Below, in pieces: positions 9,801 through 20,100 of a stretch of DNA of 64,000 nt. How positions within the stretch are numbered: the stretch's first letter is position 1; every line of letters starts with the position of its first letter. Under the pieces are notes generated by a model, which searched no databases, had not been told where the DNA came from, and saw only the letters and a program-made list of their open reading frames with translations. The position numbers were made by a program, and so were the translations under genes. The stretch comes from Salinimicrobium soli (GTDB lineage Bacteria; Bacteroidota; Bacteroidia; Flavobacteriales; Flavobacteriaceae): contig NZ_JBLUWW010000001.1 of NCBI RefSeq assembly GCF_048323655.1, positions 744,001 to 808,000 on the forward strand, written 5' to 3'.

Positions 9801-11934
9801 AAACATCTAAATCGCTTATCTCGTTAGAATGGCATGTCAAATAGGTCAGATTTGTAAAAGCCTCTATTCCGGTTAGATCCTGTATCTTATTATTCACATT
9901 AGGTAAGCTGGAATTATTATCTGCCTTTGAAACATCCAAAGAATATACCCTTTCGGCATCGCTTCTCAGAATACGATGGTTTATAGTTCCATCACTATCT
10001 ATATTAAGGTCAATTAGTGCCTGCTCGAAATTATTATCAGCAATGAATACTGCTTCTTTGATCAATTCATAAGTCCAAAATACCCCTTGATCTGATTCGA
10101 TCACTAAGGTCATTCTGTTTCCATTTTCTGAAAAGGAAACATTGTAGGTAATAGTTTCAGGAGCTGCATTAGGATCTTCCAGCTCACTTCCATTTACCAC
10201 TTTTGCCAAACCTAAGAATGCCCCTTTCCCAATTAAGGTTAATTTACCTGTCTCCGGTGTGTATTGATAGGAAGCATCTAAGGAGCCATCATGAGGAGCA
10301 ACTAATGCCCCACATTGTAATTCTGAAACACCCTGAAATTCGGATAGGAAGGTTTCGTCCCCCAGAATATTTTTAAAAGATCCATCCTCTCCAAACTCAT
10401 AGATATCATCGAAGTAGCATATTCTTTCAGAAAGAGTTGCTTCCGTTACCTGCCACCATAAACCTGATCCCGGTTCCGGTCCCACCTTTAACGCTCCTGC
10501 TTCAGGAGCGATGATCCATTTCCCTGCTATTGAAGTGGAACAATCTTCGCTGAAGGTCTTATACGGTAGATTCATACGGTCTGAGATCTCAGCATCTGAT
10601 CTTATACAATTAAGTTTAGGTGTATTATTAGCCTCGAAATAAGTTACATTCCTATTATTGCCATTCCTCAGCGTAACATATTCTAAAGGTGTACCGGAGA
10701 GACCATATATAGTCAAATTTGTGTTGGCATCAAGATCTAAATGGGTGATAGGGTTTCCATTACACCAGAACAGTTCAAGAGCGAGATTTTTAGAGACATT
10801 TATTTCCGAAATATTATTCAATCCAAATCCCAAAACCCTAAGTGACAAATTATTCCTGACGTCTAAATCAGTTAGTTGATTCCTGCCGCACTCCAGAATT
10901 GTTAGAGCTAAATTATTGGAAAGGTCCAGCTCCTGTATTTGATTGTTATCAATGTTTAAAACTGAAAGGACAGGATTATTACTAATGTCCAATTCCGTCA
11001 ATTGGTTTTCTGTACCGAGCAATTCGGTCAACTGGGTATTGTTGAAAAGGTTCAATTCCTGAATTTGATTTTTTCTACAATCCAAAACTGAAAGCGAAGT
11101 AAAAGCCTCAATGCCTGTAAGGTGTTTAATTTTTTCATTGACATTAGGCAAGCCCTGATTGTTAATGGGGTCTGAAATATGTAATTCGGTTACCCCTACG
11201 GCCTCGCTTCTTAGAATACGGTGGTTTAAAGTTCCGTCACTATCAATTCCAAGATCAATAAGTGCCTGCTCGAAATTATAATCAGCAATAAATACCGCTT
11301 CTTTGATCAATTCATAAGTCCAAAACACTCCCTGGTTTGATTCGATCATCAAGGTCATTCTGTTTCCGCTTTCTGAAAAGGAAACATCGTAGGTAATAGT
11401 TTCAGGAGCTGCATTAGGATCTTCCAACTCACTGCCATTTACCACTTTTGCCAAACCCAGAAATGCCCCTTTCCCAATTAAGGTTAATTTACCTGTCTCC
11501 GGGGTGTATTGATAGGAAGCATCTAAGGAGCCATCATGAGGAGCAACTAATGCACCACATTGTATTTCTGAAACACCCTGAAAGGGTTCCAATATAGTTT
11601 CGTCCCCCAGAATATTTTTAAAAGATCCATCCTCTCCAAACTCATAGATATCATCGAAGTAGCATATTCTTTCAGAAAGAGTTGCTTCCGTTACTTGCCA
11701 CCATAAACCTGATCCCGGCTCCGGTCCCACCTTTAAGGCTCCGGGTTCGGGAGCGATGATCCATTTTCCTGCGAAAAGAGTAGAACTTTCATTCTGTGGT
11801 TTTTCGATCTTCCAGTCATAGTCTGGATCTATAAAATTCGATCCGTCCTTAAAATAAGTTTCTGCATTAAGGCCTTGAAGGCAAATTATTAAAGTGCCAA
11901 ACAATTTTAAAAGAAAGGAGTTAAGAGATCTCAT
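6838..11934 (-). CDS. Giant secreted leucine-rich-repeat surface protein with T9SS sorting domain (LRR1)
   Basis: 1698 aa. Order of parts: signal peptide (about 1-24, ending L-N-A-E-T); a beta-rich module of about 160 aa (about 50-210, starting G-K-W-I-I-A-P-E); an LRR cassette (about 214-465); a second near-identical beta-rich module (about 468-630); three more LRR cassettes (about 632-925, 925-1237, 1239-1445); two HYR/cadherin-like domains (about 1445-1612, with V-T-D-E-S-G-N and T-A-T-D-G-S-G-N); and a type A T9SS C-terminal domain with Y-P-N-P-F-S-N-Y. Each cassette opens with a (I/F)-(P/A)-D-x-N-F-E-(Q/R)-A-L motif. LRRs have the short BspA/internalin-like spacing with L-x-x-L-x-x-x-x-N-x-L. 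The protein is expected to cross the outer membrane by T9SS and stay on the surface or be released. It probably binds polysaccharide or protein; the ligand is unknown. Confidence 0.93.
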   Translation of the reverse strand: MRSLNSFLLKLFGTLIICLQGLNAETYFKDGSNFIDPDYDWKIEKPQNESSTLFAGKWIIAPEPGALKVGPEPGSGLWWQVTEATLSERICYFDDIYEFGEDGSFKNILGDETILEPFQGVSEIQCGALVAPHDGSLDASYQYTPETGKLTLIGKGAFLGLAKVVNGSELEDPNAAPETITYDVSFSESGNRMTLMIESNQGVFWTYELIKEAVFIADYNFEQALIDLGIDSDGTLNHRILRSEAVGVTELHISDPINNQGLPNVNEKIKHLTGIEAFTSLSVLDCRKNQIQELNLFNNTQLTELLGTENQLTELDISNNPVLSVLNIDNNQIQELDLSNNLALTILECGRNQLTDLDVRNNLSLRVLGFGLNNISEINVSKNLALELFWCNGNPITHLDLDANTNLTIYGLSGTPLEYVTLRNGNNRNVTYFEANNTPKLNCIRSDAEISDRMNLPYKTFSEDCSTSIAGKWIIAPEAGALKVGPEPGSGLWWQVTEATLSERICYFDDIYEFGEDGSFKNILGDETFLSEFQGVSELQCGALVAPHDGSLDASYQYTPETGKLTLIGKGAFLGLAKVVNGSELEDPNAAPETITYNVSFSENGNRMTLVIESDQGVFWTYELIKEAVFIADNNFEQALIDLNIDSDGTINHRILRSDAERVYSLDVSKADNNSSLPNVNNKIQDLTGIEAFTNLTYLTCHSNEISDLDVSASTSLWNLHCPFNRIEKLILPETETLTWLNFSNNNLTEVDISGIPKVVHLSGSWNQLTSIDVNPNVQLTHLNLNGNNLSSIDVTHNTQMEVLQLSVNDLYTIDVSKNTNITHLSLGQNPLTKVDVSKLTLLENLQTQYTQIEVLDLSNNPINSLSTGYNSNIKHLDLRNGNNSQVTYFDVNNAPNLTCINADPVISQAMINSGKNFSEDCGDFIHIPDPNFEQALIDLGVDSDGVVNTSILREDTENITSLNLNFPTLPDGSTNSFADPRLTITEKIEDLTGIEAFVSLVTLQVGYGKLTEVDLSNNSELEELILNDNRLNSINLSQNPNLWNLSLQNNNLTSLILSSNTALRHLSVQYNQLSELDITPLSVIETVDAQFNENMTLVTRTNGYPTLTSLNLSGTGLNNFDGAIYPNLERLLLNDNNLNNFNGNNYLNLQQLYLNNNAISKISLTDNSQLVEMHVMNNGMEELDLRNGNNSILGTMEATGNLLTCISVDAPEDTSNPYSQWKIDQGVILSDNCKQAEEVILIPDENFERALGDIDSNGLTGNILVSDAEAVISLNVSNSSIIDATGIEGFVNLESLDFSNNLLDEIDLTENTRLTSITVSQNQLTGLMIGNPKLLVEFRAESNELNQLNWGDLTNLEILDVSGNLFTSIDLKDLNKLNSVDVSSNELTNLDLRNGNNSAITLMDASGNPNLQCIGVDDESKTWGGWVKDPEARYTNSGDCEAPTVVTKDVTVYLDKDGFAEVTPADIDNGSYDNLTPLKNLYFELDNPIYDCDDLGENLVTLSVTDESGNIGSAPAKVTVVDEFSPSASSVRTYTLDLVGAASVDLSPADINDGSSDNCNSLEFSIDRSSFSFPGEYEVTFTATDGSGNSSSSITTVEVIDSNSNPTSLKFRGNLVVTVYPNPFSNYMRLSFSQSVNLNNVQVRVYQGASLIPGVNFSRIGNELVSYNIGTVLNNTGQYILSITIEGETKTALILRN
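9961..10527 (-). repeat. 567-bp direct repeat inside LRR1, downstream copy
   Basis: Co-linear with 11206..11772 without any length change, and differing at scattered bases only. It encodes the start of an LRR cassette plus the whole beta-rich G-K-W-I-I-A-P-E module. The equal length of both copies points to recent in-frame duplication or gene conversion. Confidence 0.85.
11206..11772 (-). repeat. 567-bp direct repeat inside LRR1, upstream copy
   Basis: Partner of 9961..10527, 1245 bp away in the same orientation. Anchors match at both ends (GCTTC(T/C)(T/C)AGAATACG on the plus strand at the left, CCATTT(T/C)CCTGC at the right). Confidence 0.85.
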
Positions 11935-12380
11935 AATAAAAAAGTATTGGTTGATGATTCGTTAGACAAGGCAAAAATTCCCGTACTGTAATAGACCGGA
12001 GGGGATGGTGCTATCGATAGTGGGTAAAATTGAATTGAGGGATCTTCTATTTACCCCGTGTCAATGTGTTCACTTCAACTGAGGAGGAAATAAAATAAAC
12101 GTCCAACCTGAATCAAGCGGTTTCAAAGTCAATAACAAGCTTGGATAAGTTTTGAAATGCGATAATGTTGGACTTATATCCTTCAGTAAATAGAACAATA
12201 TTTGTAAATATAGAAGACTTGCTGAATTCGATGCAATACCCCTTTTTAAGTATTTTTTTATCGATTTTTCGTGCTCAAAACAGCAATATCGAAGGCATTT
12301 TTCTAAAATTTAATAGAAAATTTAAAACCTGTTGAGCTAAAATAATTACCTTCAGGATTGAGGTAAAAAAATCGGCTAAC
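11935..12380. other. Divergent intergenic region between LRR1 and the LuxR pair
   Basis: 446 bp with no credible ORF. It must carry the promoters of LRR1 (minus) and the PAS-LuxR pair (plus). The only clear structure is a small inverted repeat at 12299..12320 (TTTTCTA / TAGAAAA around an AT spacer), about 60 bp before the first luxR start, a possible operator. In the LRR1 direction a TTG is followed 20 bp later by TACTTTTT, but this lies almost on the start codon, so I do not call it a promoter. Confidence 0.5.
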
Positions 12381-13166
12381 ATGAACCAACCAGATAGAAA
12401 ATCTACCCAAAAGGTGAAATCGGTTTGGAATACAAAAAATGGGGTAAGAATTCCAAATCCCCATAAAAAGTTTTTTGGACCACTTATTAATACAATCGCC
12501 ACCCTATTTTCACCCGGTGATTACTTCTATTTCACGTTCGATTTTTCTTCTTTACAAGTGACTTTTGTGAGTGAGGAGGTAAAAGAAGTGTTGGGGATTG
12601 AACCTTCCGAATATAGTGTTGATTTTGTCTTTAAGAATCTGGATCCAAATTATCTAAAAGAATACCATAAAATTGAAAATGCCGGATTCGATTTTCTGAT
12701 AAATTACTTGCCAACAGAAGACATAAAAAAATATAAGGTCTGTTATTTAATGAAGATCAAGGCTAATGACGGCACTTATAAGATCTTATTACATCAATCT
12801 AAAGCAATTACTATCTCTCAAGATGGTAAGGTGCAGGAAGTCTTCTGTATTCAGACGGATCTTTCTTCTTATGATATAAAAATGGATTATTCCATTTCTT
12901 TTATTAGTGATACATGTCCTTCTTATTACCTGGTAAACACTGATCCTCCTTATTGTTACGAAAAGATAACGCATTCCCTTACGGCAAGAGAAATGAATAT
13001 TGTCCAGGAACTGGCCAAGGGAAATTCAAATAAAGAAATAGCTGATAACCTAAGTATTTCACCACATACCGTAAAGACCCATAAAAAGAATATTTTGAAA
13101 AAAACCAGATGCAATAATACCCCCGCGTTGGTTGCGAGGAGTATACGTGAAGGGCTTATAAAATGA
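12381..13166 (+). CDS. PAS-domain LuxR-type transcriptional regulator (first of pair)
   Basis: 261 aa. Residues about 45-175 look like a PAS-fold sensor (Y-F-Y-F-T-F-D-F-S-S-L-Q-V-T-F-V-S, then V-L-G-I-E-P-S-E and a later N-D-G-T-Y-K-I segment). Residues about 195-258 are a LuxR/GerE helix-turn-helix (L-T-A-R-E-M-N-I-V-Q-E-L-A-K-G, then N-K-E-I-A, then S-P-H-T-V-K-T-H-K-K-N-I). There is no receiver domain and no membrane segment, so it is a one-component cytoplasmic regulator whose ligand or partner is unknown. It overlaps the next gene by 4 bp (ATGA), giving translational coupling. It sits divergently from LRR1, which makes the LRR genes plausible targets (inference). Confidence 0.88.
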   Translation: MNQPDRKSTQKVKSVWNTKNGVRIPNPHKKFFGPLINTIATLFSPGDYFYFTFDFSSLQVTFVSEEVKEVLGIEPSEYSVDFVFKNLDPNYLKEYHKIENAGFDFLINYLPTEDIKKYKVCYLMKIKANDGTYKILLHQSKAITISQDGKVQEVFCIQTDLSSYDIKMDYSISFISDTCPSYYLVNTDPPYCYEKITHSLTAREMNIVQELAKGNSNKEIADNLSISPHTVKTHKKNILKKTRCNNTPALVARSIREGLIK

Positions 13167-13927
13167 AAATGAAGGAAGTTAGGAACACATCTCTTGATCA
13201 TTGGTCAAAAGAAAATCTCATTAATAATTTTGATCCTTTTTCTGTTGCCTTGGATTTAATGAATCAAGTGGGATCCATGTTCGCTGTTGGACCTTTTTAT
13301 TTTTATTTGGTGGATATCAAGGATATAAACTTGTTGTATGTTAGTGAAGGTACCAGGAATGTTCTGGGCATTCCTCCTTCAACCTTCAGCTTAGAATTAC
13401 TTGATGATATATTGCATCCTGATGATGTGCCCATTAGAGAGAAATTGATCGAGTTTTATTCTGATACCAAAAAAGGGTTCGAAATAAGCAGTTATAAAGT
13501 GTCTTATGTACTCCGCTTGAAAAATTCTGAAGGACAATACCGAACCATCTTGAATCAAAGCAAAATATTAGGTGACACTCTGGATTATGATCAAAGTAAA
13601 ATTATAAATATTCATACAGATATCTCCTATTTAAAAGCCAGCCAGGATTATCAAATTTCCTTTACCTGTAAAGAAAAACCTTCCTATTATTTAGATATAA
13701 AAAAGAAAAAACTACAACTAGGAAATAGAGCTACCGATAAGCTTTCTGAAAGAGAATTAGATATTATAAAACATACAGCACAAGGAAAAAGAGCTGAAGA
13801 AATAGCTGATCATTTCTTTATCTCAGTGCATACTGTCAATACTCATAAGCGAAATATTATGAAAAAATATAATTGTAAGAATATGTCTCAATTAATAGCT
13901 GATTTTCTGCGTAAAGGACTTATTTAG
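13163..13927 (+). CDS. PAS-domain LuxR-type transcriptional regulator (second of pair)
   Basis: 254 aa, paralogue of the preceding gene with the same layout: PAS-like sensor (about 40-170; F-Y-F-Y-L-V-D-I-K-D-I-N-L-L-Y-V-S, V-L-G-I-P-P-S) and C-terminal LuxR helix-turn-helix (L-S-E-R-E-L-D-I-I-K-H-T-A-Q-G, then S-V-H-T-V-N-T-H-K-R-N-I-M-K-K). The start is fixed by the 4-bp ATGA overlap. The PAS parts differ more than the HTH parts, so the two may sense different inputs but bind related sites or form heterodimers. The transcript ends at the hairpin at 13974..14002. Confidence 0.88.
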   Translation: MKMKEVRNTSLDHWSKENLINNFDPFSVALDLMNQVGSMFAVGPFYFYLVDIKDINLLYVSEGTRNVLGIPPSTFSLELLDDILHPDDVPIREKLIEFYSDTKKGFEISSYKVSYVLRLKNSEGQYRTILNQSKILGDTLDYDQSKIINIHTDISYLKASQDYQISFTCKEKPSYYLDIKKKKLQLGNRATDKLSERELDIIKHTAQGKRAEEIADHFFISVHTVNTHKRNIMKKYNCKNMSQLIADFLRKGLI

Positions 13928-13966
13928 CGCAGACCTAAATTTTGAACCATCTTACAGAAACACTTC

Positions 13967-14100
13967 AAAAAACAACAAGCGCGAGATTTTCCCGCGCTTG
14001 TTATTCAAAAATGACATTTTTGACATGTTTTTCCGGAAGCCTTAGTTCCCGGACACTTAGGTTTTAAGTCATAAGCACACCCGGGCTGACTCAATTTCTA
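13967..14100 (-). pseudogene. Decayed copy of the ssb 3' end
   Basis: Plus-strand bases 13967..14052 match 21714..21799 over 86 positions with only about six differences. They span the hairpin, the palindrome TCAAAAATGACATTTT(T/A) and the last ten codons of ssb (on the minus strand R-E-L-(K/R)-L-P-E-K-H-V). The stop codon is lost in this copy. Upstream, similarity fades, but a ctgactcaatttc stretch near 14086 still resembles the ssb coding strand. No full ssb is present, so this is a truncated duplicate. Confidence 0.85.
13974..14002 (+). terminator. Terminator-like hairpin after the LuxR pair
   Basis: Stem AACAAGCGCG / CGCGCTTGTT. It is the same hairpin that follows ssb at 21721..21749, and it was carried here with the duplicated ssb tail rather than belonging natively to the luxR genes. 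Confidence 0.8.
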
Positions 14101-14120
14101 TGGTGCAGAAATATTTAAAC

Positions 14121-14146
14121 AAAAAAGAGGTTGCCGGAGCAACCTC
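14121..14146 (-). terminator. Terminator of LRR2
   Basis: Stem GAGGTTGC / GCAACCTC with loop CGGA, followed in the minus direction by six T. It lies about 20 bp after the LRR2 stop codon. Confidence 0.85.
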
Positions 14147-14164
14147 TCCTAAATCCAGAATATT

Positions 14165-17100
14165 TTAATTTCTTATTATGAAAGCTGTTTTTGTTTGGCC
14201 TCCAATGGTGATACTTAGGATATATTGACCTTCAGATATCAGAATATCGCCAATATTATTACTTACCCATTCATTCTCATCCCGGGAGAAATTAACCTGG
14301 GGGAATTCTCTTGCTCCCTGATAAACCGATACCTGAACATCATTCGGGTTTACAGGCTGAGAAAAAGAAAGTTTCATATAATTAGAAAAGGGATTAGGAT
14401 AAACTGTGACTACAAGATTTCCCTTAAATTTTAAAGACGTGGGATCAGTTTTACTGTCAACCACTTCAACAGTAGTTATTGAGCTGGAGGAATTTCCTGA
14501 GCCATCTGTTGCAGTAAAGGTGACCTCATACTCCCCGGGGAAGCTGAAGTCCGACTGGTTGACTGAAAATTGGAGGTGGCCACAGTTATCGCTCGAACCA
14601 TCATCAATGTCAGCAGGATTTAAATCTACCGAAGCAGCTCCGGCGAGGTCTAACGTGTAAGTTCGTAAAGCGGAAGCTGATGGTGGAATATCATCAATAA
14701 CAGTCACAATAGCTGTTGTTGTACCCGTATTCCCAGATTCATCAGTTACGCTCAAGCTTACCTCATTTTCGACAAAAAGATCTCCACAATCAAAGTTTGA
14801 TTTGTCCAGATTGTAGACCAAATCCTTTTGCTGACTTACATTATCAAAAGAGCCATTATCAATATCCACAGGAGAAATACTGGCAAGGCCATCTTTGTCC
14901 AGATAAACAGTAACATCTTTGGTTACAACGGTGGGCGCTTCACAATCACCGCTGTTGGTATATTCAGCATCGGGATCCTTTTTCCAGTTATCCGGAATAT
15001 TTGTTTCATCATCCACTCCTATACATTGCAGATAATTACCGGAAGCATCCATGAAAGTTATAGCGGAATTATTTCCATTTCTCAGGTCCAGGTTGGTTAA
15101 CACATTACTGCTTACATCAACAATTTTAAGTTTATTCAGCTCCTTTAGATCAATAGAGGTAAAAAGGTTACCCGAAACATCCAGGATTTCGAGGTTCGTC
15201 AGATCCCCCCAATTTAGTTGGTTTAATTCATTACTTTCTGCATGTAGCTCAATTAGTGATTTGGGATTGCCAATAATTAAACCTGTAAGATTGTTTTGAG
15301 ATACTTGTATACTGATGAGCCTGGTGTTTTCTGTAAGGTCGATTTCATCCAGAAGGTTGTCTGAAAGGTCCAGGGCTTCAAGATTTACAAAACCTTCGAT
15401 CCCGGTTGCATCGATAATATTTTCACTAGATACCTCCAAAACGGTGATTGCCTCGGCATCAGAAACCAGGATATTACCTGTAGGACCATTCGTGTCAATA
15501 CCCTGAGTTATAAGAGCCTGTTCGAAATTAGAATCAGGGATCAATATGACTTCTTCAGCCTGTTTACAGTTAAGGCTTAACTGAACACCCAGATCCAGAT
15601 CCCAGTCACCATAAGGCACTGTGTTATCTGTAGGATCATCTACCGAGATACAGGTAAGGAGATTTCCTGTAGCCTTCATAACAGCCAAACTCACATTATT
15701 CCCATTTCTTAGATCCAGCTCTTCCATCCCGTTATTCATAACATGCAGTTCTAACAGTTGTGCATTACCGGTCAAACTGATTTTAGAAATGGAATTGTTG
15801 TTCAAAAACAGGTGCTGTAAGTTCAAATTATTATTTCCGTTGAAATTACTTAAGTTATTGTTGTTTAACAGCAACCATTCAAGATTTGGATAGGTTACGC
15901 CATTAAAATTACTTAACCCTGTTCCGGAAAGGTTCAGAGATGTCAGTGTTGGATTTCCATTCAGCCCTGTTAACAGTGTCAGGTTTGCATTAAACTGTGC
16001 ATCTAATCTTTCAATAACCGAAAGCGTAGTGATATCCAATTCAGAAAGTTGATTGTGCTGAACACTTACACGTCTGAGAGCGGTATTTGAAGAAATATCT
16101 AAAGAAGTAAGTTGGTTATCCTGAAGATTAAGATTCCATAAATTTGAATTTGCTGAAAGATCTATAGAACTGATTCCTGTAGAATGTAGGAAAAGCTCTT
16201 CCAATAATGGATTACCCGAAACATCAATTCCTGCCGTCATGTTATTCCTCATTATGCCAAATCTCTTTAGGTTAGGGAGCATGGAGATATCTACCGAATT
16301 CAACTGGTTATCATTCAGGAATAATTCCTCAAGCTGGGTATTATTCGAGAGATCCACTTCAGTTAATAATCCATATCCCACCTGAAGGTTAGTAAGATTG
16401 ACAAACGCCTCTATACCTGTAAGATCAGCAATTTTTTCAGTAATGGTTAGTCTTGGATCCGCAAAAGAATTTGTATTACCGTTTGGCAATTCAGGAAAGT
16501 TCAAATTAAGACTTGTAATATTTTCAGCATCCTCTCTCAATATTGAAGTATTCACAACTCCGTCGCTATCAACTCCAAGGTCAATTAGTGCCTGTTCAAA
16601 ATTAGGGTCAGGAATGTAGATAAAGTCACCACAATCTACACTAAAAGATTTCCCGGAATTGATCATTGCCTGGGAAATGTCAACATCGGTGTTAATACAG
16701 TTTAGATTTGGGGTATTCTCCGCCCAAAACTCATTTAAATCTATATTATTCCCATTCCGAAGATCCAGATGCTTGAGATTAGGGTTATTCCCAAAATACA
16801 ATCGGCTAATTGGGTTATTAGATAGATCCAAACTGTAAATCGCAGTATTGTAGATTCCCAATCCAAAAAGCTTCGGATTCTTGCTAAAATCCATATGTGT
16901 CAGATTCGGATTTTCAGCTACCCAGATCTGAGCCAAGTCTGCATTTTGGGAAATATCAACCGTAGTAAGATTGTTTCCTTCCACTGTTAAAGCCCATAAT
17001 TTTGGATTCTGGGTCACATCAATTTCAGAAAGATTATTATAACCCAACGCGATATTTTCAAGCTCAACATTATTGGTAACATCAACCTGATCCAGATTAT

Positions 17101-20100
17101 TTTTTTCAAGCCAGAAGATTCTTAGCTTTTTATTTTGGGATATATCGATTGAAGATATCTGGTTATTTATCAACTCAAGCCTTTCCAGTTCTGTTAGTGA
17201 ATTAATGTCAACAGAGGTCAATTCATTAGACCAGGCCCTTAGAAAAATAAGATTTACAAAAGCTTCAATACCCGTGAGATCCTGAATCTTTCCTTCCACA
17301 TTTGTGATATCGGAATTTGCGTATTTCTGTTCATTTTCTGTTACAAAAGCTGGATTTGTAATATTTAGAATTTGGACTGCTTCAGCATCGCTTCTTAGAA
17401 TTGACTGATTTATAACCTCATCATTATCTATCCCTATATCAATCAGTGACTGCTCAAAATTTGGATCAGCAATAAAAACATAGTCACCACAATCAATACT
17501 AAAAGATTTTCCGGAATCGATCATTGCCTGAGATATGGAAGCATCTGCATTGATGCAGGTAAGATTAGGAGTGTTAGCTACTATGAAAAGATCAACATTG
17601 GCGTTATTTCCGTTCCGAATATCCAAATGGGCCAGGTTGGAATTATTGCTCGCCCGGAGTTTGACTATGGGGTTGTTGGAAAGGTCCAGTTGAACTAAAC
17701 TATTATCTTGGATAAAGAGATTCCAAAGATTTGTATTGACCGATAAATCAATCTGACTTATCCCTGTCCCATGAACAAAAAGTTCCTCCAATAAGGGATT
17801 ACCGGAAACATCAATCCCTGATGTTATGTTATTTCTCATGATCCCGAATCGCTTTAGGTTTGGGAGCATGGAGATATCTACGGAATTCAGCTGGTTATCA
17901 TTCAGGAATAATTCCTCGAGCTGAGTATTATTCGAAAGATCCACTTCAGTTAATAATCCATATCCCACCTGAAGATTAGTAAGATAGACAAACGCCTCTA
18001 TACCTGTAAGATCAGCAATTTTTTCAGTAATGGTTACTCTGGCATCGGCAAAAGAATTTGTATTACCGTTTGGCAGTTCAGGAAAGTTCAAATTAATACT
18101 TGTAATATTTTCAGCATCTTCTCTCAATATTGAAGTATTCACAACTCCGTCGCTATCAACTCCAAGGTCAATTAGTGCCTGTTCAAAATTTGGGTCAGGA
18201 ATGTAGATAAAGTCACCACAATCCTCACTAAAAGATTTCCCGGAATCGATCATTGCCTGGGAAATTTTAGCATCGGCATTGATACAGGTTAAATCTGGTG
18301 TATTCTCAACTCTAAAGTAACTTAGATTGAGATTGTTCTCATTTCTAAGGTCTAAATTCTGTAATTGAGTATTGTTCCTCAGGTCCAATCTCCCAATAGG
18401 ATTATTTGAGAGATCAAGGGCCGTCAAGCTAGTTTCCGAAATTCCCAGATACTCTAGTTGGGTGTTGTTATGCAAATTAACTTTTGATAAGTTATCGGTA
18501 CCCAGGAACAATATTTCGAGATTTGGATAGGGTGAGCCATCGAATTCTGTAATTCCCACATCCACAAATTGTAGTTGCCTCAGGGATGGAGCTCCTTCGG
18601 GCCTCGTAATTAGTTTGATATTCTGATTAGAAAGTACTGAAATGTAATCTATTTTATTAAGTGCTGAGATATCTAATTCGGCTAGATTATTTCTCCATGC
18701 AAGTATAGTATGCACTTCAGGTAACATTGAAACATCAAGAGATGTTAGTTGGTTTCCTCCAAGGGATAGTCGCTCAAGCTTTAGGTTGCTCGACAGGTCA
18801 ATACTCTGCAGCTTATTATAGTAGAACCAAATCTTGACCAATTCGGTGTTTTTAGAAATGTCTACGCTAGTTAAATTATTCTCTCCAGCCTGCAATTCTG
18901 TTATATTTACAAATGCCTCAATACCTGTTAAGTCTGAAATTCCTTTGCCAGAAATTTCCAACCTGCCAGAAACAGCTTCTGCATCACTTTTTAAAATAAA
19001 CTGATTAGCAATACCATCACTATCAATGCCATTATCGATTAGTGCCTGTTCAAAATTAGGGTCCGGGATATAGATAAAGTCTCCACAATCTTCACTGAAG
19101 GATTTACCGGAATCTATCATTGCTTGCGAAATTTCAGCATCGGAATTAATACAAGTAAGATCTAGGGTATTGTCTGCCCAGAACAGATATATATTCTGAT
19201 TGTTCCCATTCCTTAGATCAAGATGCTTTAATAAAGGATTGTTAGCAATACCTAATTTGGTAATTGGGTTTTTAGATAAATCCAAACTTGACAAGGAGGT
19301 GTTATAAATTCCTACTCCGAATAACTCTGGATTGTTAGTGAAATTCATATGGGTGAGGTTTGGATTATCACCAACCACGATCTCTGCTAATACTGTGTTC
19401 TGTGACACATCGATGGTGGTAAGATTATTGGCCTGAATAGTTAATTCCTTTAATTTCGTATTCTGAGTCACATCAATTTCTGTAAGATTGTTGTAAGCCA
19501 ATGAAATTTTCGCTAATTCCAGGTTATTAGTTAGATCAATCTTATAAAGCTTATTGTTACCGGCCTGCAGTTCGTTTAAATTCTGAAATGCTTCAATTCC
19601 GGTGAGATCGGCAATTCCTCTGTTAGAAACATCTAAACTACCCGAAACAGCTTCTGCATCACTTTTTAAAATATATTGATTAGCAATACCATCACTATCA
19701 ATGCCATTATCGATTAGTGCCTGTTCAAAATTTGGATCAGGAATGTAGATAAAGTCACCACAATCTTCACTAAAAGATTTCCCGGAATCGATCATTGCCT
19801 GGGAAACCTCAGGATCTGAATTGATACAGGTTAGGTTAGGAGTGTTATTAATGACAAAACTGATGACATTTGAATTATTGCCATTTCTAAAATCTAGATT
19901 GGACAATAATGAACAATCAGATGCAGAAAAATAAGACAAGACCGGATTATTTGATAAATCCAGAACCGAGATATTATTTCCAGACAAATTAATAGCACCT
20001 AAATTCAGGTTTTTTGACATGTCTATACTCTCTAATCCCAGTCCGTTTAGATATGCCGCTTCAAGTGCTAAATTCTGAGTAAAATCTACAGTCGAAATAT

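Noticed and set aside
12299..12320. TTTTCTA/TAGAAAA palindrome as a proven operator
   Set aside because: The arms are short and AT-rich, and could arise by chance; kept only as a remark.
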